From NCBI GenBank assembly GCA_013043685.1, contig JABDNT010000024.1, positions 1-64,000 of the forward strand: DNA of 64,000 nucleotides, in the 5' to 3' direction. Each line of letters begins with the position of its first letter. The first letter of the stretch is position 1. This DNA is from Flavobacteriaceae bacterium (lineage in GTDB: Bacteria > Bacteroidota > Bacteroidia > Flavobacteriales > Flavobacteriaceae). A model generated the notes under the pieces. The model saw nothing but the letters and a program-made list of their open reading frames with translations, was not told the origin of the DNA and made no database searches. Below, one piece after another: positions 43,622-54,300 of this stretch. A program made the position numbers and the translations under genes.

Positions 43622-44947
43622 TTATTGCTTCATTTGGAGATTTTGAATCACCCATTGGCCTACCATCTGGCCCTGAGTAAGTCCTTCATCGATGGCAGCA
43701 CGGTAGTGAATCCCGCCATATAATCTGCTCACAGCTGCTTCTTCGGCTGCTTTATTAAATGAATCGAATCCTCGTACCGGTAGTCCGTAGGGTAATTCGG
43801 TATCATCCATAAAGCTGAAGTTGTCACCAAAGATTTCTGTTAATACAGTAGCAGCTGCTCCGGATACCACGGAGTGCCCACTCACATATTCTGGGAATGG
43901 GGGTGTTTGAAGGATAGGCTTCCAGTTTTCATCAATATATTGATTGATAAGGGTCTCCGGCCTGATTAGATTAGAACGGTATTTCTCATCCCAGCAGCTA
44001 ATAAAGGCATCGAACATTGCAATAGAACTTTTAGTATAGGCGTGCACTGTTCTGTTGAACTCAGCATCCGTGTCTTTGCAGGCTATTTCGGTAATTCCCA
44101 TCCAATGGGCTCCGGGTGTAATCTTTTTAGTAGCAAACATCAGATGGCCACGAGTAACTGATACGTAAGGATTGCAATCCCAGAATTGAGCGATCTCGAT
44201 TTCTTCAGACTCGTCTCCCTTTTTCGTAATTTCCTCGCTCACCTCGTATACCTCTTCAAGTTCCTTATAGAATTCACTATTTTTTTCCATCGAGAATGGC
44301 GGTGGTGGCTCAGGCTTGAACTGTGCTGCAGAATCAAGTACCAAAGGCCGTATCTTATTCCAGTGTGGCTCAATTCCATCCATATAAGCAGGAGGGGTAG
44401 GTTGCCAACGTGCCGGGTCATCAATATCCACGGTGAATTTCGACATCGTCCGGGTTTGTTTATAATTATCGGCATCGATCCATCTGTTCATATGATCCAC
44501 AACTTTCATGGCGTACTCCTTTGAGGCCTCAAATTCCAGGTTGTTTTTTTCACTCCAGGTGTTATTCAGGCTATCGCTGTAACTTGTCATCTTCTCTTCT
44601 GAAAAGACTAATGCCTTACTTAGATCCATATGAGCTATGAGTGCAGCCATAGGATAATTTACCAGGGAATCGGAAGTAGTTGGAATAGGTGTAAAATCGG
44701 TAATTTGTCCTGCTAAGCTTTTGTAATCAGGATCCACATGCGAGATGATCTCGTATGCGGCAATGTTCGGGTATACATAAATCCTGCTTGCCTGAGGAGG
44801 AGAGAAAATATCATGTATCATGATCTCTGTAACATGGTCCACTGCATTTTGATAATCTTCGGGAGTTATTTCAACAGGCACGAGTTCTTGTTTCTCCTGA
44901 CATGAATTCAGTAAAAATACAAGGAATAGAAAGGGTAGTATTCGCAT
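43622..44947 (-). CDS. Vanadium-dependent haloperoxidase-family (PAP2) lipoprotein
   Basis: The 441-residue product starts at the ATG at 44947, giving a lipoprotein leader (MRILPFLFLVFLLNSCQEK); the longer frame from 44992 would overlap the VCBS stop. All phosphate/vanadate-site residues are present with the haloperoxidase spacing: KYRSNLIRP (Lys then Arg seven residues on), PEYVSGHSVVSGAA (Ser-Gly-His) and SRLYGGIHYRAA (Arg then His six residues on). It is either a haloperoxidase or a PAP2-type phosphatase of this branch. Its place among sugar-uptake genes is unusual and favours an oxidative or dephosphorylating role at the surface. Confidence 0.85.
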   Translation of the reverse strand: MRILPFLFLVFLLNSCQEKQELVPVEITPEDYQNAVDHVTEIMIHDIFSPPQASRIYVYPNIAAYEIISHVDPDYKSLAGQITDFTPIPTTSDSLVNYPMAALIAHMDLSKALVFSEEKMTSYSDSLNNTWSEKNNLEFEASKEYAMKVVDHMNRWIDADNYKQTRTMSKFTVDIDDPARWQPTPPAYMDGIEPHWNKIRPLVLDSAAQFKPEPPPPFSMEKNSEFYKELEEVYEVSEEITKKGDESEEIEIAQFWDCNPYVSVTRGHLMFATKKITPGAHWMGITEIACKDTDAEFNRTVHAYTKSSIAMFDAFISCWDEKYRSNLIRPETLINQYIDENWKPILQTPPFPEYVSGHSVVSGAAATVLTEIFGDNFSFMDDTELPYGLPVRGFDSFNKAAEEAAVSRLYGGIHYRAAIDEGLTQGQMVGQWVIQNLQMKQ

Positions 44948-44957
44948 GGTGGTTGTG

Positions 44958-47900
44958 CTATCTTTTAATTTCATATACATCGACATCATCATTATTATTT
45001 ATTACTAACAGGTAAGGTTGGTTGTTATGACGGATCACTCTCAAATGTCTAACCGATTTCAGTGAGAGATCGATGCCAACTGTATGAGCCGACCTAATCT
45101 CTGTCTCACTGTCGATCAAGGCACCCGGGAAACTATCGTAACGCCCGTGAAAAGGAATAACGCCAAAATAATTTCCTCCTGCCAGCACACTTTCTTTGCC
45201 ATCTCCGTTGAAATCGAAACATTCAAAGGCCATTATAGGCGCCGTTTGCATTATTTCAGGAAACTCGGTAAAAATAAAGCTATTGTCCGTATTTCGCAAG
45301 AAACCAGAGGCCAGTGTATTGACTTCAAATTTTGTTGCCTTGGAAAGGGCTTCTTCTCCAAATATCTCTGTCATGGTTTTACCGGCAAAGGATTCGAAGG
45401 TGGTAAATTTCTTCCGGAGGAAATTCATCTGAGCCGACAGTTCATTTAAACCCATCAATGGATAATATTTTCCATTTTTAAAGGTTGCTACTACAGTTTC
45501 GGTTGTTCCATTTTCATCAAAATCATCGTAATACATTACCATGGGTGCGTTTTGGGAAGCCGTGAACTTAGAGTTAAGTCCCCAGTTTCCCAACAGGTAA
45601 TCGGTATCTCCGTCTTTGTCTATATCGAAAGGAATGATAGTTTGCCAGAGGCCGTTAAGAGGTAAATCGGTAAGGATATCTTCTATTAATTCGCCATCAT
45701 TGTTCCTGAAGAATTTTGGAGACATCCATTCGCCAACGACGATCAGGTCTTTATCACCGTCCTGGTCAAAATCGTTCCATACAGCATCGGTAACCATACC
45801 CAGATCTTCCAGTAGTTCCTGTTTTCCATCCGGATAATAGACCTTAGATGGCGGAATATTCCCAAAATCGTATCGAGTGGTATACCCTCCTTCGAATTTT
45901 AGAGTATCACCGTTTGTATCTTCGCTAACAAAGTATTGTGATGAATAGGAATCGGGCGAAGTGAAATCTACTGAATCGGGCATATTCTCATTTGAAGAAT
46001 CTTTTGTAAACCCTAATTTATTTTGTAAGAATAAAATTGCTTCTGCTTTAGTTCCTCCTCGAAAGAGTACATCCGTTAACGAATCATTGTTGCTATCCAA
46101 AGTCATCATTATCGGACCTCTGTCCGAGACTTTGTAGGGTATTAGTTTCTGATAATCGAAATCGTTGTTTTCAATATCCTGATGTCGGTAGTTCAAACCA
46201 AGATTACCATTTACTTTTTTAAATATGGGATCAATAGCAGGCTTTAAATATGAATAGGGCGCACTATTTTGAGGTGAAATGGTAAGTGTCTGGTTGGTCA
46301 TTACTTCGGAGAGTACCTGATAGGTGTTGTCCGGCCAAATGATCTTTAAGGAATCCACTTCGAGTATATCGTCCATTCCAAAATGGATAATCGGTTCACT
46401 GGATGCCTGCCATCCTCTGCACGGAAACAATTCCTTATATTGAAGAACACCATCATTCCAGGCTTCCACTTTCGATCCTATTCCGAACGAATTACCCTTT
46501 CGATAATCGAATCTGATCTTCAAATACCTGGCCTGGTCATTGGTTTTATTTATATAGAGGCCGGCAGGTTGGTTAATGTTATTGGTGACAATATCAAGGT
46601 CGCCGTCTCCATCCAGGTCTCCTATAGCGGTGGCTCCTGAAACCGTTGGATTTCCGGATATCCATTGTTCTGTTTTATTGGTGAATCCAATAGATGCGTT
46701 TCCTTTAAAGATATAATTTGATACGGCACCAGAGGGCATCATTTCCAATGCGCTTTGATCAATAAGCCGTTTCTCGTTAGCCCGGTTCTTTATTTTATCA
46801 CTTGAGACAAAGCGAATGAAATCCATATCATTAGGGCGTTTAGGTATTCCATTCGAAACGAATAGATCCTGTTCACCGTCCTGATCGAAATCACTAAACA
46901 GGGCGCTCCAACTCCAATCGGTGGCAGCAATCCCGCTTAGTAAGGCTGTTTCGGTGAATGGGTTATCATCCTGGTTGATATATAGCATATTACGTGTGTA
47001 CTGGAAATGATAACCGTATTGCTGGGTTCGCATTTCCAGGGTTTGGTATGTATCATCTCCTTCCGAAGATTTGAGCACCTTCTCATCTTCCGGAGACATG
47101 TCCAGAGAGATCAGGTCAGGAAGGCCGTCGTGGTTGATATCAGCAACATCATTCCCCATGGAGAACCGGGAGGTATGTCCGAAATACTTTCTAAGACTTT
47201 CTGTAAAAGTGCCATCTCCATTGTTAAGGTAGAAATAGTCGTCTTCGTGAAAATCATTCCCAACGTAGATATCGGGGTAACCATCCCTGTTGAAATCGGA
47301 AGTTGCCAGTCCTAATCCATAGGCATTAACACCACCGTAAATTCCTGCTTCCTCGCTTACATCGGTGAATGTATTTCCGTCATTTCGAAGAAGGCGATCA
47401 CCTGATTTTTCATTTCTCGTGTAACGAAGTTGAACCTTTCCGAAGGACTCTTCGGTATGGACGGCATGATTCAGGACATATACATCCAGGTCGCCATCCA
47501 GGTCATAATCGAAAAAGGAAGCAGTGGTGCCATAGGTAGCCAGGTCAAGTCCGAATTCGGCGGCACTTTCGGTAAAGGTATTGTCCTTGTTATTAATGAA
47601 TAGTTCATTGTGGCCTTTAAAACCATTTATTCCAACGACCGCTGTTACGTAGATATCCAACCAGCCATCACCGTTTACGTCGGCCATAACGGCACCGGTA
47701 TTCCAGGTACTGTTACCCCGAACTCCGGCAGATTGAGTAATGTCTTCGAATTCCAGGTTTCCTTTATTGAGATAGAGTTTGTTTTGCTCCTGGTTAGCAG
47801 AAAAATACAGATCGGGAAGGCCATCATTATTTATATCACCCATTGCGAGACCCCCGCCATTGTAGAAATACAGGTAGTCCAGTATGTTGAGTGAATCATT

Positions 47901-48056
47901 TTCAGTGAGCTTGTTCTCAAAATCCACTCCAGAACGAGAAGGTGTGCGTAGTTCAAATAAGAGATCGTTCTCACTGCAGCCACATAGCATTACCAGTAAG
48001 GCTAATCCGAAGAGATATTTATTGATTAATGCCAAAAACTCTGGGTTTTTCATCAT
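44958..48056 (-). CDS. VCBS/FG-GAP repeat lipoprotein with UnbV-ASPIC domain (copy 3)
   Basis: With the start at 48056 (MMKNPEFLAL) the protein has 1032 residues; a further ATG lies at 48053 and the longest frame starts at 48092. The leader ends GLALLVMLCGC (lipobox). The body holds FG-GAP/VCBS blades with calcium loops (DINNDGLPDLYF, DVNGDGWLDIYV, DYDLDGDLDVYV) forming beta-propellers, and an UnbV/ASPIC domain around residue 500 (FGIGSKVEAWNDG ... SLKIIWPDNTYQV). It is the smallest and most diverged of three tandem paralogues in this operon. The start overlaps the upstream copy's stop by 38 bp. A glycan-binding surface role is likely. Confidence 0.85.
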   Translation of the reverse strand: MMKNPEFLALINKYLFGLALLVMLCGCSENDLLFELRTPSRSGVDFENKLTENDSLNILDYLYFYNGGGLAMGDINNDGLPDLYFSANQEQNKLYLNKGNLEFEDITQSAGVRGNSTWNTGAVMADVNGDGWLDIYVTAVVGINGFKGHNELFINNKDNTFTESAAEFGLDLATYGTTASFFDYDLDGDLDVYVLNHAVHTEESFGKVQLRYTRNEKSGDRLLRNDGNTFTDVSEEAGIYGGVNAYGLGLATSDFNRDGYPDIYVGNDFHEDDYFYLNNGDGTFTESLRKYFGHTSRFSMGNDVADINHDGLPDLISLDMSPEDEKVLKSSEGDDTYQTLEMRTQQYGYHFQYTRNMLYINQDDNPFTETALLSGIAATDWSWSALFSDFDQDGEQDLFVSNGIPKRPNDMDFIRFVSSDKIKNRANEKRLIDQSALEMMPSGAVSNYIFKGNASIGFTNKTEQWISGNPTVSGATAIGDLDGDGDLDIVTNNINQPAGLYINKTNDQARYLKIRFDYRKGNSFGIGSKVEAWNDGVLQYKELFPCRGWQASSEPIIHFGMDDILEVDSLKIIWPDNTYQVLSEVMTNQTLTISPQNSAPYSYLKPAIDPIFKKVNGNLGLNYRHQDIENNDFDYQKLIPYKVSDRGPIMMTLDSNNDSLTDVLFRGGTKAEAILFLQNKLGFTKDSSNENMPDSVDFTSPDSYSSQYFVSEDTNGDTLKFEGGYTTRYDFGNIPPSKVYYPDGKQELLEDLGMVTDAVWNDFDQDGDKDLIVVGEWMSPKFFRNNDGELIEDILTDLPLNGLWQTIIPFDIDKDGDTDYLLGNWGLNSKFTASQNAPMVMYYDDFDENGTTETVVATFKNGKYYPLMGLNELSAQMNFLRKKFTTFESFAGKTMTEIFGEEALSKATKFEVNTLASGFLRNTDNSFIFTEFPEIMQTAPIMAFECFDFNGDGKESVLAGGNYFGVIPFHGRYDSFPGALIDSETEIRSAHTVGIDLSLKSVRHLRVIRHNNQPYLLVINNNDDVDVYEIKR

Positions 48057-51000
48057 TGATTGCCACGATAATATAGGCGTTACCTTCAGCATCTTTGAAT
48101 TGACGAATATGTTTTATTTCTTCTTTAATAAAAAATCCGCTGGTGTCATAATTCTGCCAATCGAAATTGAGGTTTCCGTCATTCAGCAACACTGAACCAT
48201 AATTTGCATCCAAACGTGAAAACTGAGGTTTTAACTCAAAATCATTTCCACCCATGATTATATCCAGGTTACCGTCATTATTCACGTCGGCACAGGTAAC
48301 ACCACAAACACAGGACAATTGTGCCTGTGCAGGAAGTTCAATAATATTAAATGAACCGTTACCATTGTTCACAGCGATTACAGTCGCGGAGGTATTTACT
48401 TCCTTGACCAGAGAATTTTGAATGGTACTTTCTGAAAACAATTCCTGAATGGATCTTATTGCAAATTCAGATGCTTTGAGGTTTTCTTTTTTTAGTGACA
48501 CCAATTGTCCAAGGATCTCCTTCTTCTGTTGAATCGGCATGTCCTTACCGTTTATTCTTTGCGTGATAATCTGTTCTATAGTACCGTTGTTGTCGAAGTC
48601 GTTGACCCACATTTTGATCACCCTATCATCGGATGGCTTGTAATGAAGATTCTTTCCCTCATTACCTAAAATGAAGTCCTGATCGCCATCATTATCGATA
48701 TCGACAGGGGAGATCACATTCCACCAGCCTTTTAACTTGTTCAGATCGGAATCCCGCCTCTCTAATTTGGAGTCCCGTACATTATAGATCTGTGGTGTAC
48801 CCCAATCCGATACAGTGATTAGTTCTTTTTGGGAATCTCCATCCACATCTATCCATTTAGCGTCTGTGATCATCCCGCCTCTCCTTAGGGCTCCTAAGGA
48901 TTCTTTCGCCGAATTGACAAAAGTACCATCTCCGTTGTTTTGCAGGTATATATGATTAGGATCTGCTCCGTATATTCCTATTATACTTCGCATTCCCACG
49001 AAGACATCTGTATCCCCATCACCATCCATATCATTGGGCGCTATTACCGAAACGTTATAGATGTTTGGGGGAAGATCCAGTATTTTTTTACTGAAGTTTC
49101 CTTTTCCGTCATTCAGGTAAAGTCTTATTCCTTCATTATTTTTTTCATCAACCTGATTTCCTCCTGAACCAACAATAAGATCCATATCACCGTCTCCATC
49201 GGCATCTAAAAATGATGCGGCTGTATCTTCGTTGAGCTTATCATCCTCAATTATTGAATTCTTGATTTTCCGAAGTTTGCCATTTCCGATATGGCTGTAG
49301 ACAATACCGGCTTGTTGTTTGGCACCACCTATAAAGACGTCTTCCAGGCCATCGTTATTTACATCACCGACAGCTATAGCTGGCCCTTCTTGTGACAACA
49401 TACGGGGAATTAGCCCTTCGAAGTCAAAATCGGAATAGGTATTCTCATCATGTTTTTCAACATCACTATTGTTAATTTCAGTGAGTATTGGTTGAATATC
49501 TTGAGAAGGTGAAATGTTATAAGTTTCTGTTGCCTCATTTTGCCTTAAAGATAGTACCTGATTTGCGGCAATGTCTTCAAGTTTGGTGGTGCGATTGTCT
49601 GGCCATATAACCCTAATGGAATCTATTGCATTTTCTTCACCCAATCCAATGGTCATGGGATATTCCACAGACGACTGGAAACCGCGAGATGGCATAAGCT
49701 CCTGGTATACGACATTATCTTTGAAATACAGCTTGACCGTAGTTCCAACAGCAAATTTGTTTGCACCCTCCCCTGTAAAATTCAGTTTTATATAGTTATT
49801 ATTGGTGGTTTCGCGGGTGTTATTTCTGTAAATAAACGACTCCATATTTACGTTATTCACAACCAGGTCAAGATCTCCATCGTTGTCCAGATCTCCATAA
49901 GCTGCACCATTGGAGTAACTTGGAGTACCCAGACCCCAGTCTTCGGCTTTGTTAGCAAAAGTAAGATCCCCATTGTTATGGTATGCAACATTGGATAATG
50001 GATACTGAGGCATTTTATCAATTATGGAATCGATTGCTTCTTTTCTTCCGGTGAGGGCCATATTCTGTATGATATCATTGGCGAAGAAGTCCATGAAATC
50101 AAGATCGGTAAGATCGTGGTTGATTCCATTGGTAACAAAGATATCCCGATAACCGTCGTTGTCCATGTCGAAAATGAGGGAGGACCAGCTCCAGTCAGTT
50201 GCCGATACCCCGCTAAAATATGCTATATCCGAAAACGTACCGTTTCCATTGTTCAATTGTAATGTGTTCTGAATATACTGTTGATAAAAATCCTTGCTCT
50301 GCTTCAGTTTAAACACGTTATATCCTTCAAACTCCATTACAGATTTCACGCGTTGCTCTTCTTTCGGCAGCATCTCTGTTACAAAGTAGTCGGCTTTGCC
50401 ATCGTTATTGATATCGGCAATATCAACACCCATTGCGGATAGGCTTAGATGAGACATCCAGTTCTTAATATCTTCTTTGAACGTGCCATCCTGATTATTT
50501 ATATAAAGATAATCACGTTCATAAAAATCGTTTGTGATGTAGATGTCAGGGTATAGGTCGCCATTAACATCGCTGATCGCAATTCCCAGTCCGAAACCAA
50601 TTAAGCTTCCAAAGATTCCCGCTTCTTCACTAACGTCTACGAAAGTACCGCCGTCGTTACGAAGCAACATATCGCCACTTCCTTTGATTGTCTCGGGAAT
50701 ATCCCAATCTTCAGCCCGTACGTCTCGCTGACGAGCATAGCCTAAAGTGTTCACCGGGATGTTACTATTATTGAGGATATATGCATCCAGGTCACCATCT
50801 TTGTCATAATCGAAAAAGCTGGAATGGATAGTAAATCCGCTTGCAGCGAGGTTAAAATCTTTTGCTTTTTCTGAAAAGGTTAGGTCTCCGTTATTGATAT
50901 ATAGATCGTTATCGTGGTTGTCTCCTTTTAAAAATCCCGCATGACTCACGTAAATATCCAATAATCCATCATTATTTATATCGGCCATAACAACACCAGT

Positions 51001-51360
51001 GGACCAGGGTTTAACACCTGCCACGCCTGCTGATTCTGTAATATCTTTAAACTTGAAATTCCCTTCATTCAGGAATAATTTATTCGCCCCCATATTCGCT
51101 GTCATATAGATATCTGCTAAACCGTCATTATTGATATCCCCGATAGCAACACCACCCCCATTATAGAAATTTCGATAATTGAATATGTTGAAATCCTTGC
51201 GGTTTTCCACAACATTCTTGAATAGTATATTCGTTTCTTCGGCGGAAAGCTTTGAGAATAAAGTTTGAGTCGTCAGGTCTTCCTCTTTCGATCCAGAACT
51301 GCAGGTCAAAAACATGGAACTAAGAAAAATAACAAGGCTATATTTTAAAAGATTCATCAA
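48019..51360 (-). CDS. VCBS/FG-GAP repeat lipoprotein with UnbV-ASPIC domain (copy 2)
   Basis: A 1113-residue lipoprotein (leader LSSMFLTCSSGSK). It has the same layout as its neighbours: an N-terminal block with FNYRNFYNGGGVAIGDINND, tandem calcium-loop blades (DYDKDGDLDAYI, DMDNDGYRDIFV, DLDNDGDLDLVV) and an UnbV/ASPIC segment (AVGTTVKLYFKDN ... SIRVIWPDNRTT). In the third quarter the blades continue with DVNNDGLEDVFI, DADGDGDMDLIV and DMDGDGDTDVFV. No catalytic site is seen. Its gene lies 10 bases behind copy 1, and the three genes together span about 9.7 kb. Confidence 0.87.
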   Translation of the reverse strand: MMNLLKYSLVIFLSSMFLTCSSGSKEEDLTTQTLFSKLSAEETNILFKNVVENRKDFNIFNYRNFYNGGGVAIGDINNDGLADIYMTANMGANKLFLNEGNFKFKDITESAGVAGVKPWSTGVVMADINNDGLLDIYVSHAGFLKGDNHDNDLYINNGDLTFSEKAKDFNLAASGFTIHSSFFDYDKDGDLDAYILNNSNIPVNTLGYARQRDVRAEDWDIPETIKGSGDMLLRNDGGTFVDVSEEAGIFGSLIGFGLGIAISDVNGDLYPDIYITNDFYERDYLYINNQDGTFKEDIKNWMSHLSLSAMGVDIADINNDGKADYFVTEMLPKEEQRVKSVMEFEGYNVFKLKQSKDFYQQYIQNTLQLNNGNGTFSDIAYFSGVSATDWSWSSLIFDMDNDGYRDIFVTNGINHDLTDLDFMDFFANDIIQNMALTGRKEAIDSIIDKMPQYPLSNVAYHNNGDLTFANKAEDWGLGTPSYSNGAAYGDLDNDGDLDLVVNNVNMESFIYRNNTRETTNNNYIKLNFTGEGANKFAVGTTVKLYFKDNVVYQELMPSRGFQSSVEYPMTIGLGEENAIDSIRVIWPDNRTTKLEDIAANQVLSLRQNEATETYNISPSQDIQPILTEINNSDVEKHDENTYSDFDFEGLIPRMLSQEGPAIAVGDVNNDGLEDVFIGGAKQQAGIVYSHIGNGKLRKIKNSIIEDDKLNEDTAASFLDADGDGDMDLIVGSGGNQVDEKNNEGIRLYLNDGKGNFSKKILDLPPNIYNVSVIAPNDMDGDGDTDVFVGMRSIIGIYGADPNHIYLQNNGDGTFVNSAKESLGALRRGGMITDAKWIDVDGDSQKELITVSDWGTPQIYNVRDSKLERRDSDLNKLKGWWNVISPVDIDNDGDQDFILGNEGKNLHYKPSDDRVIKMWVNDFDNNGTIEQIITQRINGKDMPIQQKKEILGQLVSLKKENLKASEFAIRSIQELFSESTIQNSLVKEVNTSATVIAVNNGNGSFNIIELPAQAQLSCVCGVTCADVNNDGNLDIIMGGNDFELKPQFSRLDANYGSVLLNDGNLNFDWQNYDTSGFFIKEEIKHIRQFKDAEGNAYIIVAINDEKPRVFGINQ

Positions 51361-51370
51361 ATTTATCTTT

Positions 51371-54300
51371 TTATTTTTTGATCTTTAAGAAAACAGGTTG
51401 ATCGTTGTTTCGGGCGATTAAAAGGTATTTATCATCTTGGTAATTCAAGAATTCAATATCGCGGCTAGCGCCTGGAATATCAAAAAACCGGGTATCTGCT
51501 TCCTTGAATTTTCCATTTGATTCGTTCAGCAAAAGTAACCCATGCGAGGCGTCTAATCTACTTAATTGCGTACTAATTTCAAAATTGTTGCCCACCAGCA
51601 GGAGGTCCTTTTTTCCGTCTTTATTAAAGTCGGAAACAGCAATATCATTCACGGTAGAGATCTGTGCTTTAAACGGTAGGTCGTATTGTTTAAAAGTATA
51701 ATCTCCCAGGTTTTCGAAATACGAACTTTTCAGGATATACACTTCTTTTTTATTGGCGTTTTGGAGTATTTCTTCCGAGAAAAGTGAGTTAATATCGGCA
51801 TTGGCAAAATCTGCATAAGACAAAAAGTTCTTATTGATCCCAGGTAGTTGTTTCACCAGTTCATCCTTGGAAGCGAGCGTAGTTTCCTCTCCTTGATAAA
51901 AATAGGTTATAATAGTTTCGTCCTGGCCATTATCATTAGCATCCACAGAGTACAATCTCAATGGTTCTTCAATATTTGCCTGGAGACGTGAATTGGCCCC
52001 CCAATTCCCCGCAACGATATCTAAATCGCCATCATCGTCAAAATCGGCAGCCTTAACGACGTTCCATAATCCATTTGTGTTTTCCAGGCCATTGTCTTTC
52101 TGAAGCGTCAATTGTTTTCCGTCATTCATAAAAACAGAGACAGGCATCCAATCCCCACCAACAATCAGGTCTTGAAAGGAATCGCCGTTAAGGTCGATCC
52201 AATATTGTGATGTACAGTTGCCTAAAAAAGTCAATTCCGGAGCAAAACTGGAGGTGATGTTCGTGAACTGTCCATTACCGTCATTTTCGAAGATAAATTG
52301 CTGTGGCGTGCGTCCAAACTGATGTGGTAGTGTATTAGACAATAGGCAAATATCAAGATCACCATCATTATCTATATCGACCGATTTTACGTCGGAACCG
52401 TTGACAGCCACTTTGAATTGGGTGTCATCTTTCCTGAAGACTCCTTTATTGTTCATATATAAACGAGGGTAGAGTGGTGCTCCGCTCAAAAATTCATTCC
52501 CACCGCTAAGAATTATAAGATCCGGATATTCATCACCATTGGCATCAAAGAATTCCAGTGCAATATCTTCACTTAGGGCATCGCTCTCGAACAGGTCTTC
52601 CTGACTTGATGAAAAGGAGCCATCTTTTTGCTGCAGAAATAATTGCGAAGGCTGTCCCTTGGCCCCACCTACAACAACATCCTCAAGGCCATCCTTATTT
52701 ATGTCGGCCACCGCTATGCCCGGACCTTCATTGGATGAGGCAAATGGAGTTAGTGGATTTCGGTTAAATTCGAGGCTTCGGTTTTCAGCATGTTTGAAAC
52801 TAAATAGGGGATCAGCCTGGACTAAGACCGATGAACTTTTTAATTGATTTTGCTCGTAATAGTTTCCTTGTGCATTTCTTTGTTGAAACGTATACATTTG
52901 ACTAGCTTTCAACTTATAATGGGTTTCGAAAGTCTTATCAGGCCAGACGATCTTCAACGAATCGATTTCGGATATTTCTCCCAGTCCGAAATGAACTATT
53001 GGGGCAGTTGCTGAAAGATAACCCCGGGTTGTGAAATTTTCTTTCACCATTTTATGGCCGTCTGAATATATCTCGATCCTGCTTCCAATACCAAATTTAT
53101 TGGCATTTCTGCCTTCAAGTTTTACCGAAACGAAATTGGCAGCAGCTGTTTTTCCTAAGGTATTCTCCAGAACCATCGCCGGTTCATTAATATTATTGAC
53201 TACAATATCGAGATCACCATCGTTGTCCAGGTCGGCATAAACGGCACCATTGCTAAAGGTAGCAGAAATCGATGCCCATGTATTGTTCATCGGCTCAAAT
53301 TCGCTGTTTCCCATATTCCTGAAAAAATAATTTACCTCTTTTTTAGCAGGGATTTTTTCTATAAATGCCATGGCTTTCTCATCCATACCCTGTCCTAGAG
53401 ATTTTTGAATACTCTCATTAGCGATGAAATTGATGAAATCCATGTCGTTGGTTGCCCCTGGAATTCCATTACTGATAAAGAGATCATTAAGTCCGTCGTT
53501 GTCGTAATCACCAATTAAAGGGCTCCATGACCATTCGGTGGCGGCGATCCCGCTTAAATAACCTGTTTCGCTAAAAGTTTCATTACCATTATTCAGGTGA
53601 AGGGTATTCTGCATGTATTGATAGGAATAGCCATTCTGAATATAATTCTGATAGATTTGATAGTTGAATTCGGTTCCAGAAGTCTTATAAGTGACGAGGT
53701 CCTCCGGTAACATATCCACGGATATGATATCTGTATTGCCATCATTATTAATATCGGCAATATCGTTTCCCATGGAGTAATGTGTGGTATGTCCTATTGC
53801 ATGGGTGTTTTTTTGAATAATTTCGTCGAAAGTCTTATCACCCCGGTTTATATAGAGATAGTCGTTCTCGTAGAAATCATTTCCAATATAAAGATCGGGA
53901 TAGCCATCATTGTTTAGGTCACTTACGGAAATTCCAAGTCCATAACCAATTTTACTCTGGATGATCCCCGCATCTTCGGAAACATCGGCGAAACGGCCAT
54001 TTTTATTTTCGAATAATTTATCTCCCGATTGAAGATCAGGAATAAAGCGTTTTTCTCCCTTGCCATAATTCAGATTTGGATTTACGGAATGGTTCATTAG
54101 GAACATATCGAGATCGCCATCCAAATCATAATCAAAAAATGCAGCCTGAGTCGAGAAACCTTTGAATTCAAGACCGTATGAAGCAGCATCCTCCACGAAT
54201 TTAGGGATACCGTTTTTGTCAGGGCCTTGATTGATATACAGCAAGTTTTTACCTTGAATAGCATGGTAATCACCCACTTTACAAACATAAATATCCATAA

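Noticed and set aside
43622-44947. Haloperoxidase gene as part of a halogenated natural-product cluster
   Set aside because: No synthase, tailoring or resistance genes are nearby; all neighbours are sugar-utilisation genes.
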